Source of the DNA: Winogradskyella marincola
GTDB lineage: Bacteria > Bacteroidota > Bacteroidia > Flavobacteriales > Flavobacteriaceae
Direction: 5' to 3'
Assembly (NCBI RefSeq): GCF_029624125.1
Contig: NZ_JARSBN010000003.1
Location: 248,001 to 312,000 of the forward strand
Length of the DNA stretch: 64,000 nucleotides
In this document: piece after piece, positions 52,809 through 61,547 of the stretch
How positions within the stretch are numbered: the stretch's first letter is position 1
How the letters are laid out: the number at the start of each line of letters is the position of its first letter
Made by a program: the position numbers and the translations under genes
The notes under the pieces: model-generated
The model's database searches: none
What the model saw: the letters and a program-made list of their open reading frames with translations, nothing else
Told to the model about the DNA's origin: nothing

Positions 52809-53921
52809 GTGAAGCTAGTATATATAGCAAATAAAATTAACGGAACATCTGGTATTCAGCGAATGATAGCTTTTCAGATTAATTATTTTATTGAAAACTA
52901 TGATTATGAGATAGACCTAATTCTATTAGAGCAAAATGAGATTGAGGATAAGAACTTTTTTGAGCTCAATGAAAATGTTAGTTTACATTATTTAAAAAGA
53001 GCTACTACTAATGTAAAAAGTATTTATGCTAAGATAAAAGCCCTTAATATCACGCTAAAAAAAATTAAACCACAGATTGTTGTTGCTTGCGAAAGTGATA
53101 TGTTTAGTTTGTATTTACCGCGATTTATTAAAGGAAACTTCAAACTAATTTATCAAAGACACGATACAAAAAAACTCAATTTTGAGGGTGTTAATAATAC
53201 AGCAAAAGCAAAAGTTTTAAATAAAGTAAAAAAGAGATTACTGGCAAGAGCAGGTAGGCATTACGATAAGTTTGTGCTATTGTCAGAAGCACATCGCGTG
53301 GATTGGTTAAGGGTAAAAAATATTGAAATAATAAATAATCCCGTAATAATCAATACTGAAAAAAGAATTGCTAAATTAGAGAATAAGCAAGTATTAGCCA
53401 TAGGCAGACATGATCCTATAAAAGGGTTTGATATGTTGCTAAAGTGCTGGAAAAAAGTAGCGGAAAAACATCCTGAGTGGAAACTTATAATTGTTGGAAA
53501 GGCTACTCATAATCTAGATCTCTTAAAATTAGCTGAAAAATTAAATATTACAGATAGTGTTACTTTTAAAGGACATACAAAAGATGTCTCTAGTATCTAT
53601 TTAGACTCATCAATTCTTTTATGTAGTTCCAGGATAGAGGCTTTTCCTTTGGTGGTGATGGAGGCAATGTCGTTTGGCATTCCTGTTGTGTCTTTTGATT
53701 GTGATTATGGTCCAAGGGAGATAATTTCGCATGCTGTAGATGGTATTCTGGTGCCTCAAAACAATATTGATATATTGGCGGATTCTACATGCCATCTAAT
53801 AAAAGATGAACACATTAGAAAAGAGATGGGTAAAATGGCAAGTAAAAACATTGAGAGGTTTTCTGTTGAAAAAATAATGAACCAATGGAAAGCGCTTTTT
53901 GAGGAACTTGTTATAAAATAG
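52809..53921 (+). CDS. Glycosyltransferase family 4
   Basis: A 370-aa GT-B enzyme from a GTG start at 52809 (the ATG two bases earlier is out of frame). Seen are IANKINGTSGIQRMIAFQIN, the donor-domain start VLAIGRHDPIKGFDMLLKC, KLIIVGKATHNLDLL, and the EX7E-type EAFPLVVMEAMSFGIPVVSFD. It probably adds a sugar during surface polysaccharide synthesis. It is flanked by two copies of the nth 5' end, which suggests it was inserted between nth and bcp. It stands alone. Confidence 0.9.
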   Translation: MKLVYIANKINGTSGIQRMIAFQINYFIENYDYEIDLILLEQNEIEDKNFFELNENVSLHYLKRATTNVKSIYAKIKALNITLKKIKPQIVVACESDMFSLYLPRFIKGNFKLIYQRHDTKKLNFEGVNNTAKAKVLNKVKKRLLARAGRHYDKFVLLSEAHRVDWLRVKNIEIINNPVIINTEKRIAKLENKQVLAIGRHDPIKGFDMLLKCWKKVAEKHPEWKLIIVGKATHNLDLLKLAEKLNITDSVTFKGHTKDVSSIYLDSSILLCSSRIEAFPLVVMEAMSFGIPVVSFDCDYGPREIISHAVDGILVPQNNIDILADSTCHLIKDEHIRKEMGKMASKNIERFSVEKIMNQWKALFEELVIK

Positions 53922-53970
53922 TTTGGTTTAACGTATTTATAACAAAATCGACCTTTTCTTGCTTCGTCAT
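53911..53970 (-). pseudogene. Remnant of the nth 5' end (second copy, diverged)
   Basis: On the minus strand ATG at 53968-53970 opens MTKQEKVDFVINTLNQTIL and stops at 53911-53913. Its first 15 residues equal the start of nth. The matching 45 bases differ from nth at four sites, all third codon positions. The remnant runs into the end of the glycosyltransferase gene, and upstream of it the sequence also resembles the nth leader (AAAAACAAATTT). It is the scar of an insertion between nth and bcp. Confidence 0.8.
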
Positions 53971-54005
53971 TCATTGTATTTTTACAAAAACAAATTTTAG
54001 CAATT

Positions 54006-54461
54006 ATGACGCATTTAAAAGTAGGTGATAAAGCACCAAATTTTTCAGCAAAAGATCAAGATGGAAATACCATTTCCTTGTCAGATTATAATGGAAAAAA
54101 GTTAGTTGTTTTTTTCTATCCAAAAGCAAGTACACCTGGTTGTACTGCGGAAGCTTGTAATCTTAATGACAACTATGAACGCTTTAAATCTAAAGGCTAT
54201 GAGATATTAGGTGTAAGTGCAGACAGTGCTAAGCGTCAATCTAACTTTAAAAATAAATATGGTTTTCAGTACCCTTTATTAGCAGATGAAGATAAATCTG
54301 TTATTGAAGCTTTTGGTGTTTGGGGACCAAAAAAGTTTATGGGAAGAGAGTACGATGGTATTCATAGAACCACATTTGTAATTGATGAAAACGGTATATT
54401 AGAAGATGTAATTACCAAGGTGAAAACCAAAGCACATACAGATCAAATTTTGAGTGAATAA
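54006..54461 (+). CDS. bcp: Thiol peroxidase of the BCP/AhpC family
   Basis: A 151-aa peroxiredoxin with VGDKAPNFSAKDQDGNTISL and the peroxidatic motif STPGCTAEAC (C46, resolving C51), then DEDKSVIEAFGVWG and RTTFVIDENG. It reduces hydrogen and organic peroxides with thioredoxin in the cytoplasm. The likely native arrangement was nth(-) divergent from bcp(+), before the glycosyltransferase came in. A terminator follows. Confidence 0.95.
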   Translation: MTHLKVGDKAPNFSAKDQDGNTISLSDYNGKKLVVFFYPKASTPGCTAEACNLNDNYERFKSKGYEILGVSADSAKRQSNFKNKYGFQYPLLADEDKSVIEAFGVWGPKKFMGREYDGIHRTTFVIDENGILEDVITKVKTKAHTDQILSE

Positions 54462-54479
54462 CTCAAAAAAAGATTATAA

Positions 54480-54531
54480 AAAAAAGCGACCTTTCGGTTA
54501 CTGAGCGTAGTCGAAGTAGGTCGCTTTTTTT
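54480..54531. terminator. Terminator with a flavobacterial repeat in its loop
   Basis: AAAAAGCGACCT (54481-54492) pairs with AGGTCGCTTTTT (54518-54529), followed by a T run. The 25-base loop holds ACTGAGCGTAGTCGAAGT, from memory a common flavobacterial interspersed sequence. It serves bcp and, from the other side, the convergent gene. Confidence 0.8.
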
Positions 54532-54546
54532 ATGCTTTATTGTTTT

Positions 54547-55998
54547 TTACTTGTGCATTACTTCTTCAGATTCGCAGCCAAATAAACTCTTTTCTTTTAT
54601 AAGCTTAGCAACACCTTCTGGTAGCATTTCTTCCCATCCAGAATCTCCATTTGCTATTTTCTTAAGTACAGTTCTAGAGAAAACAGATAGGTTAGAGGTG
54701 TCAAAATCAGTAATATCTACTACTTTTCCGTTGTATTTAAAGAACTTGTATAGTTCTTTCATACGAGGATGAACCTTAAGGTTTTCGCTGTTTGTAATAC
54801 TTCCATCTTCATTCTGCATTGGGTAAAGATAAACTCTTAGGTCCTTGTAAAATAGTTTTCCGAAGGCTTCCAGAATACCACCACTTAAATGGCGATAGTA
54901 TTTTTCGTCAAAAATGTCTACTAAATTGTTAACTCCTAAAGCTAATCCCATTCTATTTTTAGAATATTGAGAGAAGTATTCAACAAGTTTATAATACTCC
55001 TGAAAATTAGAAATTAAAACGGTTTGCCCTAACGAACAAAGCAATCTTGCTCTGTCCATAAAGTCTTGCTCGTCTATTTCTCCTTCAGCTCTTAGATTAG
55101 AAAGTGTAATTTCAAAAATAACCTGAGTATTATCTTTATCTACTTTATTTTCTTTTACAAACATTTCGTATGATTTCTCATACATGTCCATGTTTACTTT
55201 AGTTACAGGTCTAAAGCTACCTCTTAATGCTAAGATATTTTTCTTATAAAGTACACGAGCAGGTAAAACGTTATTTCCGTCTGGTGCAAACATTACAGCA
55301 TCTGTCATTCCGTTTTTAACAAGTTGTAAGCTCATTAAACGATTATCTACATCATTAAAAACAGGACCAGAGAAATTAATAGTGTCAATCTCTAATTGAT
55401 CTTTATCTAAATGATCGTATAAGTATCTAAGTAATTTTCTAGGTTGATTGTACTTGTAAAAAGCACCATAAATTAAGTTAGTACCTAATTTACCAAGTGT
55501 TTCTTGCTGTAATCTAGCATCGTTTTCTTTAAATCTTATATGAAGTACAATTTCATTGTATTCGCCTTCTGGCTTTACCTGAAATTTAATACCAACCCAA
55601 CCATGACCTTTATATTTTTTTGCAAAGTCAATAGTAGCTACAGTATTGGCATAAGAGAAGAAAATTTTGTTAGGATTATCATCTCTAGGAATACGCTCTT
55701 CCATTAAGTTAACTTCGTGAATAAGCATTTTGCGAAGTCTAGCTTCTGTTACGTAACGCTTATCATCCTCAATACCATAAATAGCATCACTAAAGTGCTT
55801 ATCATAGGCAGACATAGCCTTGGCAATAGTGCCAGAAGCACCACCTGCTCTAAAAAACTGACGCACAGTTTCTTGTCCTGCACCAATCTCTGCAAATGTG
55901 CCGTAAATGTCTTTATTAAGGTTAATACGTAAGGCTTTGTCTTTTAATGAAGGAATATTTTCTATTTCAAAGTCGCCTTTATACGTTATTTCTTCCAT
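54547..55998 (-). CDS. Conserved Bacteroidota protein of unknown function (about 480 aa)
   Basis: A 483-aa soluble protein with no signal peptide or membrane helix. Conserved-looking blocks are FAEIGAGQETVRQFFRAGGA, SYANTVATIDFAKKYKGHGW, RFKENDARLQQETLGKLGTN, FNDVDNRLMSLQLVKNGMTD and HLSGGILEAFGKLFYKDLRV. I recall close relatives in other flavobacteria, sometimes labelled as nicotinate-nucleotide adenylyltransferase or TonB receptor, but the sequence shows neither a nucleotidyltransferase HxGH motif nor a barrel. The gene stands alone. Function should be left open. Confidence 0.85.
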   Translation of the reverse strand: MEEITYKGDFEIENIPSLKDKALRINLNKDIYGTFAEIGAGQETVRQFFRAGGASGTIAKAMSAYDKHFSDAIYGIEDDKRYVTEARLRKMLIHEVNLMEERIPRDDNPNKIFFSYANTVATIDFAKKYKGHGWVGIKFQVKPEGEYNEIVLHIRFKENDARLQQETLGKLGTNLIYGAFYKYNQPRKLLRYLYDHLDKDQLEIDTINFSGPVFNDVDNRLMSLQLVKNGMTDAVMFAPDGNNVLPARVLYKKNILALRGSFRPVTKVNMDMYEKSYEMFVKENKVDKDNTQVIFEITLSNLRAEGEIDEQDFMDRARLLCSLGQTVLISNFQEYYKLVEYFSQYSKNRMGLALGVNNLVDIFDEKYYRHLSGGILEAFGKLFYKDLRVYLYPMQNEDGSITNSENLKVHPRMKELYKFFKYNGKVVDITDFDTSNLSVFSRTVLKKIANGDSGWEEMLPEGVAKLIKEKSLFGCESEEVMHK

Positions 55999-56042
55999 AG
56001 ATATTGGGATTACATCGTTTTCGCAAAGGTATTAATTTACTA

Positions 56043-56071
56043 TTGCAAACAAAAAAATAACCTTATTTTTG
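56043..56071 (+). promoter_or_regulatory. Promoter of the MBL-fold hydrolase gene
   Basis: TTG (56043-56045), an 18-base spacer, and TATTTTTG (56064-56071), a full Bacteroidota promoter. Transcription from about 56076 supports the TTG start codon at 56090. Confidence 0.5.
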
Positions 56072-56089
56072 TTTCAAACTTAACACCTT

Positions 56090-56851
56090 TTGAAAGTAAC
56101 ATTTTTAGGTACTGGAACATCGCAAGGAATACCAATAATAGGTAGTACACATCCTGTTTGTTTGAGTGACAATCCCAAAGACAAGCGATTGCGAGTTTCT
56201 GTTCTGGTAGAATGGGATGAATATACTTATGTAATAGACTGCGGTCCGGATTTTAGGCAACAAATGCTCAAAGCAAATGTTTCTAAAATTGATGGCGTTA
56301 TTTTTACTCACGAGCATGCAGATCATACTATGGGTTTAGATGATATTAGACCATTCTTCTTTAAACAAGGCGATATAGATCTATATGCACACAAGCGAGT
56401 TTTTAAGGCGTTACAAAAGCGGTTCGACTATATTTTTACGACTAAAGAAAAATATCCTGGCGTGCCAAGTGTAACGCAGCATGTTATAAAAAATAAACCA
56501 TTTCAGTTAGGAAATCTAAAAGTTGTACCAATCGATGGATTGCACTATAAGCTACAGGTTTTTGGGTTTAGGTTTAAAGATTTTGCTTACTTAACAGATA
56601 TGAAAACTGTTGAAGATAAAGAAATAGAAAAGTTACAAAACTTAGAAGTACTGGTTGTAAATGCACTTAGAGAAGAGCCACATATGTCTCATTTTAATCT
56701 AGAAGAGGCGCTTAGTTTTATAAAAAAAGTAAATCCAAAAAAAGCATTTTTAACACATATAAGTCATCATATGGGATTTCATGATGACGTACAACAAAAG
56801 TTGCCAGAGAACGTTTTTTTGGCATATGATAATTTAAAAATCAATATTTAA
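56090..56851 (+). CDS. MBL-fold hydrolase, PhnP-like
   Basis: A 253-aa metallo-beta-lactamase-fold phosphodiesterase-like protein. It starts with FLGTGTSQGIPIIG, has the metal motif THEHADH (H74, H76, D78, H79), and later HISHHMGFHDD. The PhnP family hydrolyses cyclic phosphodiesters such as 2',3'-cyclic nucleotides or phosphoribosyl cyclic phosphate. The TTG start is chosen because the motif begins right there, there is no upstream ATG in frame, and the promoter lies 19 bases before. Confidence 0.92.
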   Translation: MKVTFLGTGTSQGIPIIGSTHPVCLSDNPKDKRLRVSVLVEWDEYTYVIDCGPDFRQQMLKANVSKIDGVIFTHEHADHTMGLDDIRPFFFKQGDIDLYAHKRVFKALQKRFDYIFTTKEKYPGVPSVTQHVIKNKPFQLGNLKVVPIDGLHYKLQVFGFRFKDFAYLTDMKTVEDKEIEKLQNLEVLVVNALREEPHMSHFNLEEALSFIKKVNPKKAFLTHISHHMGFHDDVQQKLPENVFLAYDNLKINI

Positions 56852-56860
56852 AATAGAGTT

Positions 56861-57367
56861 ATGAAGAGTAGAATTTTTATGTACTTGTTTATTTTTTCAG
56901 CATTAGCATTCGTATTTCAATATGTGAATTCTAAAAATATTTTAGACAAGTATGAAAAAGATATAAAAACGTTTAAAGCGACCATTGAAACTCAAGAAAA
57001 AACGATAACTCAGTTAGAGGATCAAAATTTTGAGCTTACTTATTTTAATATTGAAAGAAATGACAACGCTTTGGATTATTTTATAGCTCAAGGGTATGAT
57101 ACTGATAAGCTGATAACTGCAATTACAGAAGGGTTATATAAAATGAACGATTATGAAGGGGAGGAGCATCCAATTGTACCTTTTGTGTCTATGACAGGTT
57201 CTAAATTGTTAATCAACAAAATAAGAATAGTAAATCACAAATGGATATTAGCCAACTTTACAGATGGAGAATATTGGGGCGAAATATTCATAAAATATGA
57301 TATTGATGAAAATAACGACCTTAAATATAACTTGGTTGAGTATTTTATGTATCCGAAAATAGGCTAG
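56861..57367 (+). CDS. Membrane-anchored coiled-coil protein, unknown function
   Basis: A 168-aa protein with one N-terminal hydrophobic helix (about 5-22), a coiled coil (about 27-60, KTFKATIETQEKTITQLEDQ), and a C-terminal domain ending with EYWGEIFIKYDIDE and YFMYPKIG. It follows the MBL hydrolase by 9 bases and may share its transcript. Its stop overlaps that of the convergent esterase by 4 bases. Role not known. Confidence 0.65.
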   Translation: MKSRIFMYLFIFSALAFVFQYVNSKNILDKYEKDIKTFKATIETQEKTITQLEDQNFELTYFNIERNDNALDYFIAQGYDTDKLITAITEGLYKMNDYEGEEHPIVPFVSMTGSKLLINKIRIVNHKWILANFTDGEYWGEIFIKYDIDENNDLKYNLVEYFMYPKIG

Positions 57368-58011
57368 AGGTAGTCTTTAAGCCAATCTCTAAAATCGTAA
57401 AAGTTTTGAGGTGCAACACCATGCCCAACAGGATATTCTTTATAAACATGATTAATGTTTAAATTCTTAAGGTATTCTGGTGTTTTTCTTGCCCAATCTA
57501 CAGGTATTACTTGGTCTGCATAGCCATGAGAACTAAAAATGTTTAAGTGCGATACTTTGTTTTTGTCAATACTTTCTGGTAAAATATCTTCATTAAGATA
57601 ACCACTAAGTGCAACAACATTTTTTAATTTTTCAGGATAATTCATTGCCACAGATAAACTTAAAATAGTGCCTTGACTAAAGCCTAACAGAGTAACGTTA
57701 TCTTTGTTTACAGAATAAGCGTCACAAGCATAATCTATAAAGTTGGCAATTAAATCTACCGATTGTCTTGCTTGTACGTTGTCGCTCCACTTTCCTTTTT
57801 CTGCATCAAAATTTATAGCATACCAAGCATTTCCGTAAGGTTGCATGGCATATGGCGCTCTCAAAGAAATAACAAATAGTTCTTCTGGTAATTCTGAAGC
57901 AAAAGAGAATAAATCGTTTTCATCGCTTCCATAACCATGGCACATAATAAGTAAAGGTGCATTTTCTTTTAAAGAGCTTGGTCTTTTTATATAATGTAGA
58001 TCTGTGGTCAT
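57364..58011 (-). CDS. Alpha/beta-hydrolase esterase (phospholipase/carboxylesterase family)
   Basis: A 215-aa serine hydrolase with CHGYGSDENDLFSFASELP near the start, the nucleophile S112 in LLGFSQGTI, and the catalytic Asp and His in HGYADQVIP and YPVGHGVAP. This is the acyl-thioesterase/carboxylesterase family (YpfH-like), cytoplasmic and without signal peptide. It is the last gene of a four-gene minus-strand operon with the BatA-like, dihydroorotase-like and small membrane protein genes. Confidence 0.9.
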   Translation of the reverse strand: MTTDLHYIKRPSSLKENAPLLIMCHGYGSDENDLFSFASELPEELFVISLRAPYAMQPYGNAWYAINFDAEKGKWSDNVQARQSVDLIANFIDYACDAYSVNKDNVTLLGFSQGTILSLSVAMNYPEKLKNVVALSGYLNEDILPESIDKNKVSHLNIFSSHGYADQVIPVDWARKTPEYLKNLNINHVYKEYPVGHGVAPQNFYDFRDWLKDYL

Positions 58012-58018
58012 TTTTCTG

Positions 58019-58345
58019 TTATTTTAGGTTTTTAAACCAATCTTGAAAATACTGTCCTAATACAGGAAGTAATTTATACTCTCCAATAATAGCATATATT
58101 AAACAATAGAGCCAGGAAACAAAAGTTACAAACCATAGCGCTGTTCCAAACCAAGAGTTAACGTGTTTTTCACATACATTAGAAAAAACCAGCATTATGA
58201 TTAAGCCAATCATTTGTCTGGCATGAAAAAAGATATAAGGATTCTTTTTTTCTAGATTTAGAGAAATAGCAATAATTAAACCAAGTGGAGTTATGTAACC
58301 GACGGCTGCTAAGGTTTTTCCGTCTTTAATGTCTGAGTTTACCAT
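58019..58345 (-). CDS. Small DUF4870/Tic20-like membrane protein
   Basis: A 108-aa protein with three hydrophobic helices (about 12-28, 43-56, 65-87) and the block FFHARQMIGLIIMLV. The pattern fits DUF4870/Tic20-like membrane proteins, whose function is unknown. Its start codon overlaps the stop of the dihydroorotase-like gene by one base (TAATG), so translation is probably coupled. Confidence 0.75.
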   Translation of the reverse strand: MVNSDIKDGKTLAAVGYITPLGLIIAISLNLEKKNPYIFFHARQMIGLIIMLVFSNVCEKHVNSWFGTALWFVTFVSWLYCLIYAIIGEYKLLPVLGQYFQDWFKNLK

Positions 58346-59598
58346 TATTTAATAACCACTTTATTATTAGCAATAACTCCGTAAACATTTCCTTTTAGTT
58401 CCATGCCAAGAAAAGCACTGTTTTTAGATTTTGAAGTTATGTTTTCTTTGCTAAACTGAAATTTACTGTCTGGATTAAACAAGCTTAAATTAGCAGCTTC
58501 TCCAATATTTACAGTAGTTTCAGAAATACCAAATCTAGATTTTCCATTCGTAAGAATACTTATGGCTTTCTTAGTTGTAAACACAGTTTGTAATGCACCA
58601 AAAGCAGACTCTAAGCCAATACTACCATATTTTGCATGGTCAAACTCTACTTTTTTATGTTCAATATCAATAGGGTTGTGGTCAGATGTTACCATATCAA
58701 TAGTGCCGTCTTTTAATCCTTCAATTAAAGCATCGCAATCACTCTGTGTTCTTAGTGGAGGTAAAACCTTGTATCTGGTATCAAATCCTTCTAGACTATC
58801 GTCTGTTAGCACCAAATTGTGCACAGCTACACTGCATGTTACATTAAGCTTTTTAGCCTTTGCTTCTCTAATAAGTTCTACAGATTTAGCAGTAGATATC
58901 GTTGGTATATGTAGTTTTCCTTCTGTGTATTCTAAAAGGAATAAATCTCTGGCAACTTGCAATTCTTCTGCCAAACCAGGATTTCCTTTTAATCCTAAGC
59001 GTGTACTATTTATGTTTTCGTTAACCACACCAAGACCAGAAATCTTTGATTCTTGTGGAAAAGACAACACTAAACCATCGAAATTACTGGCATATTGCAA
59101 GGCAATTTTCAAAAGGTTAGGATTAGAGATTGGTTTTTGATAATCGTAGAATGCTACTGCTCCTGCGTTTTTCATATCAAACAACTCTGCCAAATCTGTA
59201 CTATTGCTAGCTTTTGTTAAAGCTCCAATAGGATAGAGGCTAGTGGCTTTGTTTTGGGCTTTTGCTCTTACTAAAGTAATATCAGCAAAGCTATCGATTA
59301 CAGGATTAGAATTTGCGTTTAGTGCTATGGCTGTAAAACCAGATTCCGCAGCAGTTTTAAGTCCGTTTTCTATGGTTTCGCGCTCTTCATAACCTGGTTC
59401 TCCAAAAGAAACACTACTGTCAAACCAACCTTGAGAAACATGGAGGTTATCTAGTTTAATTTCTTTGTAATTATCAGGATTAGAAATGCCTTTAGAAATC
59501 TTAGAAATGCGTCCTTTTTCAATTAAAATATCTACTGTTTCGTTATGAAATTCACTTTTAGAATCAACGATAGTGGCAGATTTTATGAGTACGTTCAT
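58345..59598 (-). CDS. Dihydroorotase-like amidohydrolase without metal ligands (pseudo-dihydroorotase)
   Basis: A 417-aa class I dihydroorotase-fold protein. The canonical DxHVHxREPG reads DSSVSFGEPG (residues 60-69), so both metal histidines and the substrate arginine are gone. The AFSDDG metal aspartate position is Y153, the region that should carry the next histidine reads LVLSFPQES, and HIxHVST reads HIPTIST (T233). Only the catalytic D306 (TSDHNP) remains. It cannot bind the usual zinc pair, so it is probably a structural partner of aspartate transcarbamoylase, as PyrC' is in Pseudomonas, or has another role. It overlaps the upstream gene by ATGA. Confidence 0.88.
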   Translation of the reverse strand: MNVLIKSATIVDSKSEFHNETVDILIEKGRISKISKGISNPDNYKEIKLDNLHVSQGWFDSSVSFGEPGYEERETIENGLKTAAESGFTAIALNANSNPVIDSFADITLVRAKAQNKATSLYPIGALTKASNSTDLAELFDMKNAGAVAFYDYQKPISNPNLLKIALQYASNFDGLVLSFPQESKISGLGVVNENINSTRLGLKGNPGLAEELQVARDLFLLEYTEGKLHIPTISTAKSVELIREAKAKKLNVTCSVAVHNLVLTDDSLEGFDTRYKVLPPLRTQSDCDALIEGLKDGTIDMVTSDHNPIDIEHKKVEFDHAKYGSIGLESAFGALQTVFTTKKAISILTNGKSRFGISETTVNIGEAANLSLFNPDSKFQFSKENITSKSKNSAFLGMELKGNVYGVIANNKVVIK

Positions 59599-61520
59599 TT
59601 AAGATATTTTAGGAGAAGTATCTCTATTATTAAAAATACTAGCGCAAAAATAACAAACCATTTCCATAGTGCATTAATAGTTGAGCTACTTTTTATGTCG
59701 TTTATTGTAGTTGCTAAACTTTCATTTACCGAAACATTTGTGTTGCGCTTTAAGTCTAAATAATTTAAGTCGCTTTCTGTTCTATTGTAATTAAAACTTA
59801 GGTTTTGCAGTATTTTAGATTCATTTTTTACATTAAAGATACCAGCATTTACAGGGTAATCAATAGTTTCTAAAACCACAGTTTTACTATACGTTTTTTG
59901 TAGCGGAATTACAGTATTCTCATCTGTACCAAGTGTTAAGATATCATCTTGTCCAAGCACAGCATTTATAGCAATTGAATTTGGTTGACCTATAGAGTAA
60001 TAGAGTTGTGGTAGCTTTAAACTTTGCTTACCTATATTATATAGTACAGGAACTATTAAAGGTGAATTTTTAAAGTTAGAGTTGTCATCATTTAAGGCGC
60101 TTGAAAAAGCATAAATTCCATCAGATCCAACCAAAAAAGCGTTGCCGTCTTCATATGATAAAACACTATTTGCATTGGAAGAAAAACTATATGAAGTTTC
60201 TACTTTTGGATACTGAAAATTACTAACTTTAGAATAAAAGGCATTGGCTAAAAGCGGATGATTATAGTTAATGGTTGTGATACGTTTTTGTTGATTGATT
60301 AAAGAATTGTATTGAGGTGTGTTAGAGTTGTTAAATAGCTGATTATAAGTGTTTAAATTTATTTCTTTTGAAGGCATAGTTAAGATGTGTCCTCCATCAT
60401 CTTTAAACGACACAAGAGCTGTTCTTAGAGCATCAGATATGCTTTCTAATTCATTTAAAACAATTAGATTTTGATCTGGAATAATATTGAAATTAAGATT
60501 GTTTACTTTAAAAGAATTATACTCAAATTCATCATTTGTATAGATGCGTTTTAAGAAATTGTCAGCAGTATTTTCGTTTATGGCAAGAACCTTAATTTTT
60601 GGTTTAGAATTTATATTAAAATAAAAGCTATTATCGTATTGCAAACCTGCATCTTCAATAACTAATTTTCCATTAATTACGGCATTGTTAGAAACCGAAA
60701 ATGTAGCTTCAGAATTTTTACTAATATCTACAGCATTTTTTGCTAATAAAACGTCATCATTAAATAAGGAAACTGTAGTATTCTCAATAACTTCACCTTG
60801 ATTTGATAGTTTTACATTTAAGTCTAAAGTTTCAGAATTAGAATTCGCAACATAAACACTATCAATACTCACATTAGAAACTAATGCAGATTTTGGTTGA
60901 ACTAACTTAAGGTTAATCGTACTGTCGGTTTCAAACGTAACAGGATTGTCTTTCTGCTGAAAATCTGAAATTAGAATAAGGTTTTTGGAAGACGATTTAT
61001 CTTTAGAAAACAATTCTTTTCCTTTAATAAAAAGGGCATCATAATTTAGTTGAGTAGGCGAGTGCTCTAATTGAATTAAATCATTTTTTAAAGCCTTTAA
61101 GCTTGTGTTTCTAAAGGTTTGCGTATTAGTAAACAGACTTATTTTTTCATCCTCAGGAAAGTTGTCTATCATATCCTGAATAGCCTCATTTAATAGACTT
61201 CCGTTTTTGCCAGTAGCCTGCATACTGTATGAATTATCCAGATACACAACGGTTTCTTGTGTTTCATTAAAATCTTCAGTATTTGGTATAAATGGTTGTG
61301 CAAACGCAATAATGGCGCAAGCTAACAACAACATTCTGGTAAGTAATGTCAGCCACTTTTTTAGTTGAGAGCTTTTGCGGGTTTGTAGTTTTACGGCTTT
61401 TAGGAATTTGACGTTAGTAAACTGTACTTTCTGAAAACGACGTAACTGAAATAGATGAATAAGTATAGGAACTATCAGTAAAAAAAGTGCGTAAAGTAAT
61501 TCGGGATGTTTAAACTGCAT
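59595..61520 (-). CDS. BatA-domain and von Willebrand A-like membrane protein
   Basis: A 641-aa protein. The N-terminal BatA block (FKHPELLYALFLLIVPILIH and FQLRRFQKVQFTNVKFLKAV) has two transmembrane helices (about 8-24, 58-75), followed by a VWA-like domain with a metal-site pattern VVYLDNSYSMQ, a long periplasmic beta-rich region, and a C-terminal helix (about 620-640). Such proteins are linked to aerotolerance or envelope assembly operons in Bacteroidota. It starts a translationally coupled operon (ATGA overlap with the next gene). Confidence 0.85.
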   Translation of the reverse strand: MQFKHPELLYALFLLIVPILIHLFQLRRFQKVQFTNVKFLKAVKLQTRKSSQLKKWLTLLTRMLLLACAIIAFAQPFIPNTEDFNETQETVVYLDNSYSMQATGKNGSLLNEAIQDMIDNFPEDEKISLFTNTQTFRNTSLKALKNDLIQLEHSPTQLNYDALFIKGKELFSKDKSSSKNLILISDFQQKDNPVTFETDSTINLKLVQPKSALVSNVSIDSVYVANSNSETLDLNVKLSNQGEVIENTTVSLFNDDVLLAKNAVDISKNSEATFSVSNNAVINGKLVIEDAGLQYDNSFYFNINSKPKIKVLAINENTADNFLKRIYTNDEFEYNSFKVNNLNFNIIPDQNLIVLNELESISDALRTALVSFKDDGGHILTMPSKEINLNTYNQLFNNSNTPQYNSLINQQKRITTINYNHPLLANAFYSKVSNFQYPKVETSYSFSSNANSVLSYEDGNAFLVGSDGIYAFSSALNDDNSNFKNSPLIVPVLYNIGKQSLKLPQLYYSIGQPNSIAINAVLGQDDILTLGTDENTVIPLQKTYSKTVVLETIDYPVNAGIFNVKNESKILQNLSFNYNRTESDLNYLDLKRNTNVSVNESLATTINDIKSSSTINALWKWFVIFALVFLIIEILLLKYLK

Positions 61521-61547
61521 TCCTAGTGTTCAATTTTTTAAGTTAAA

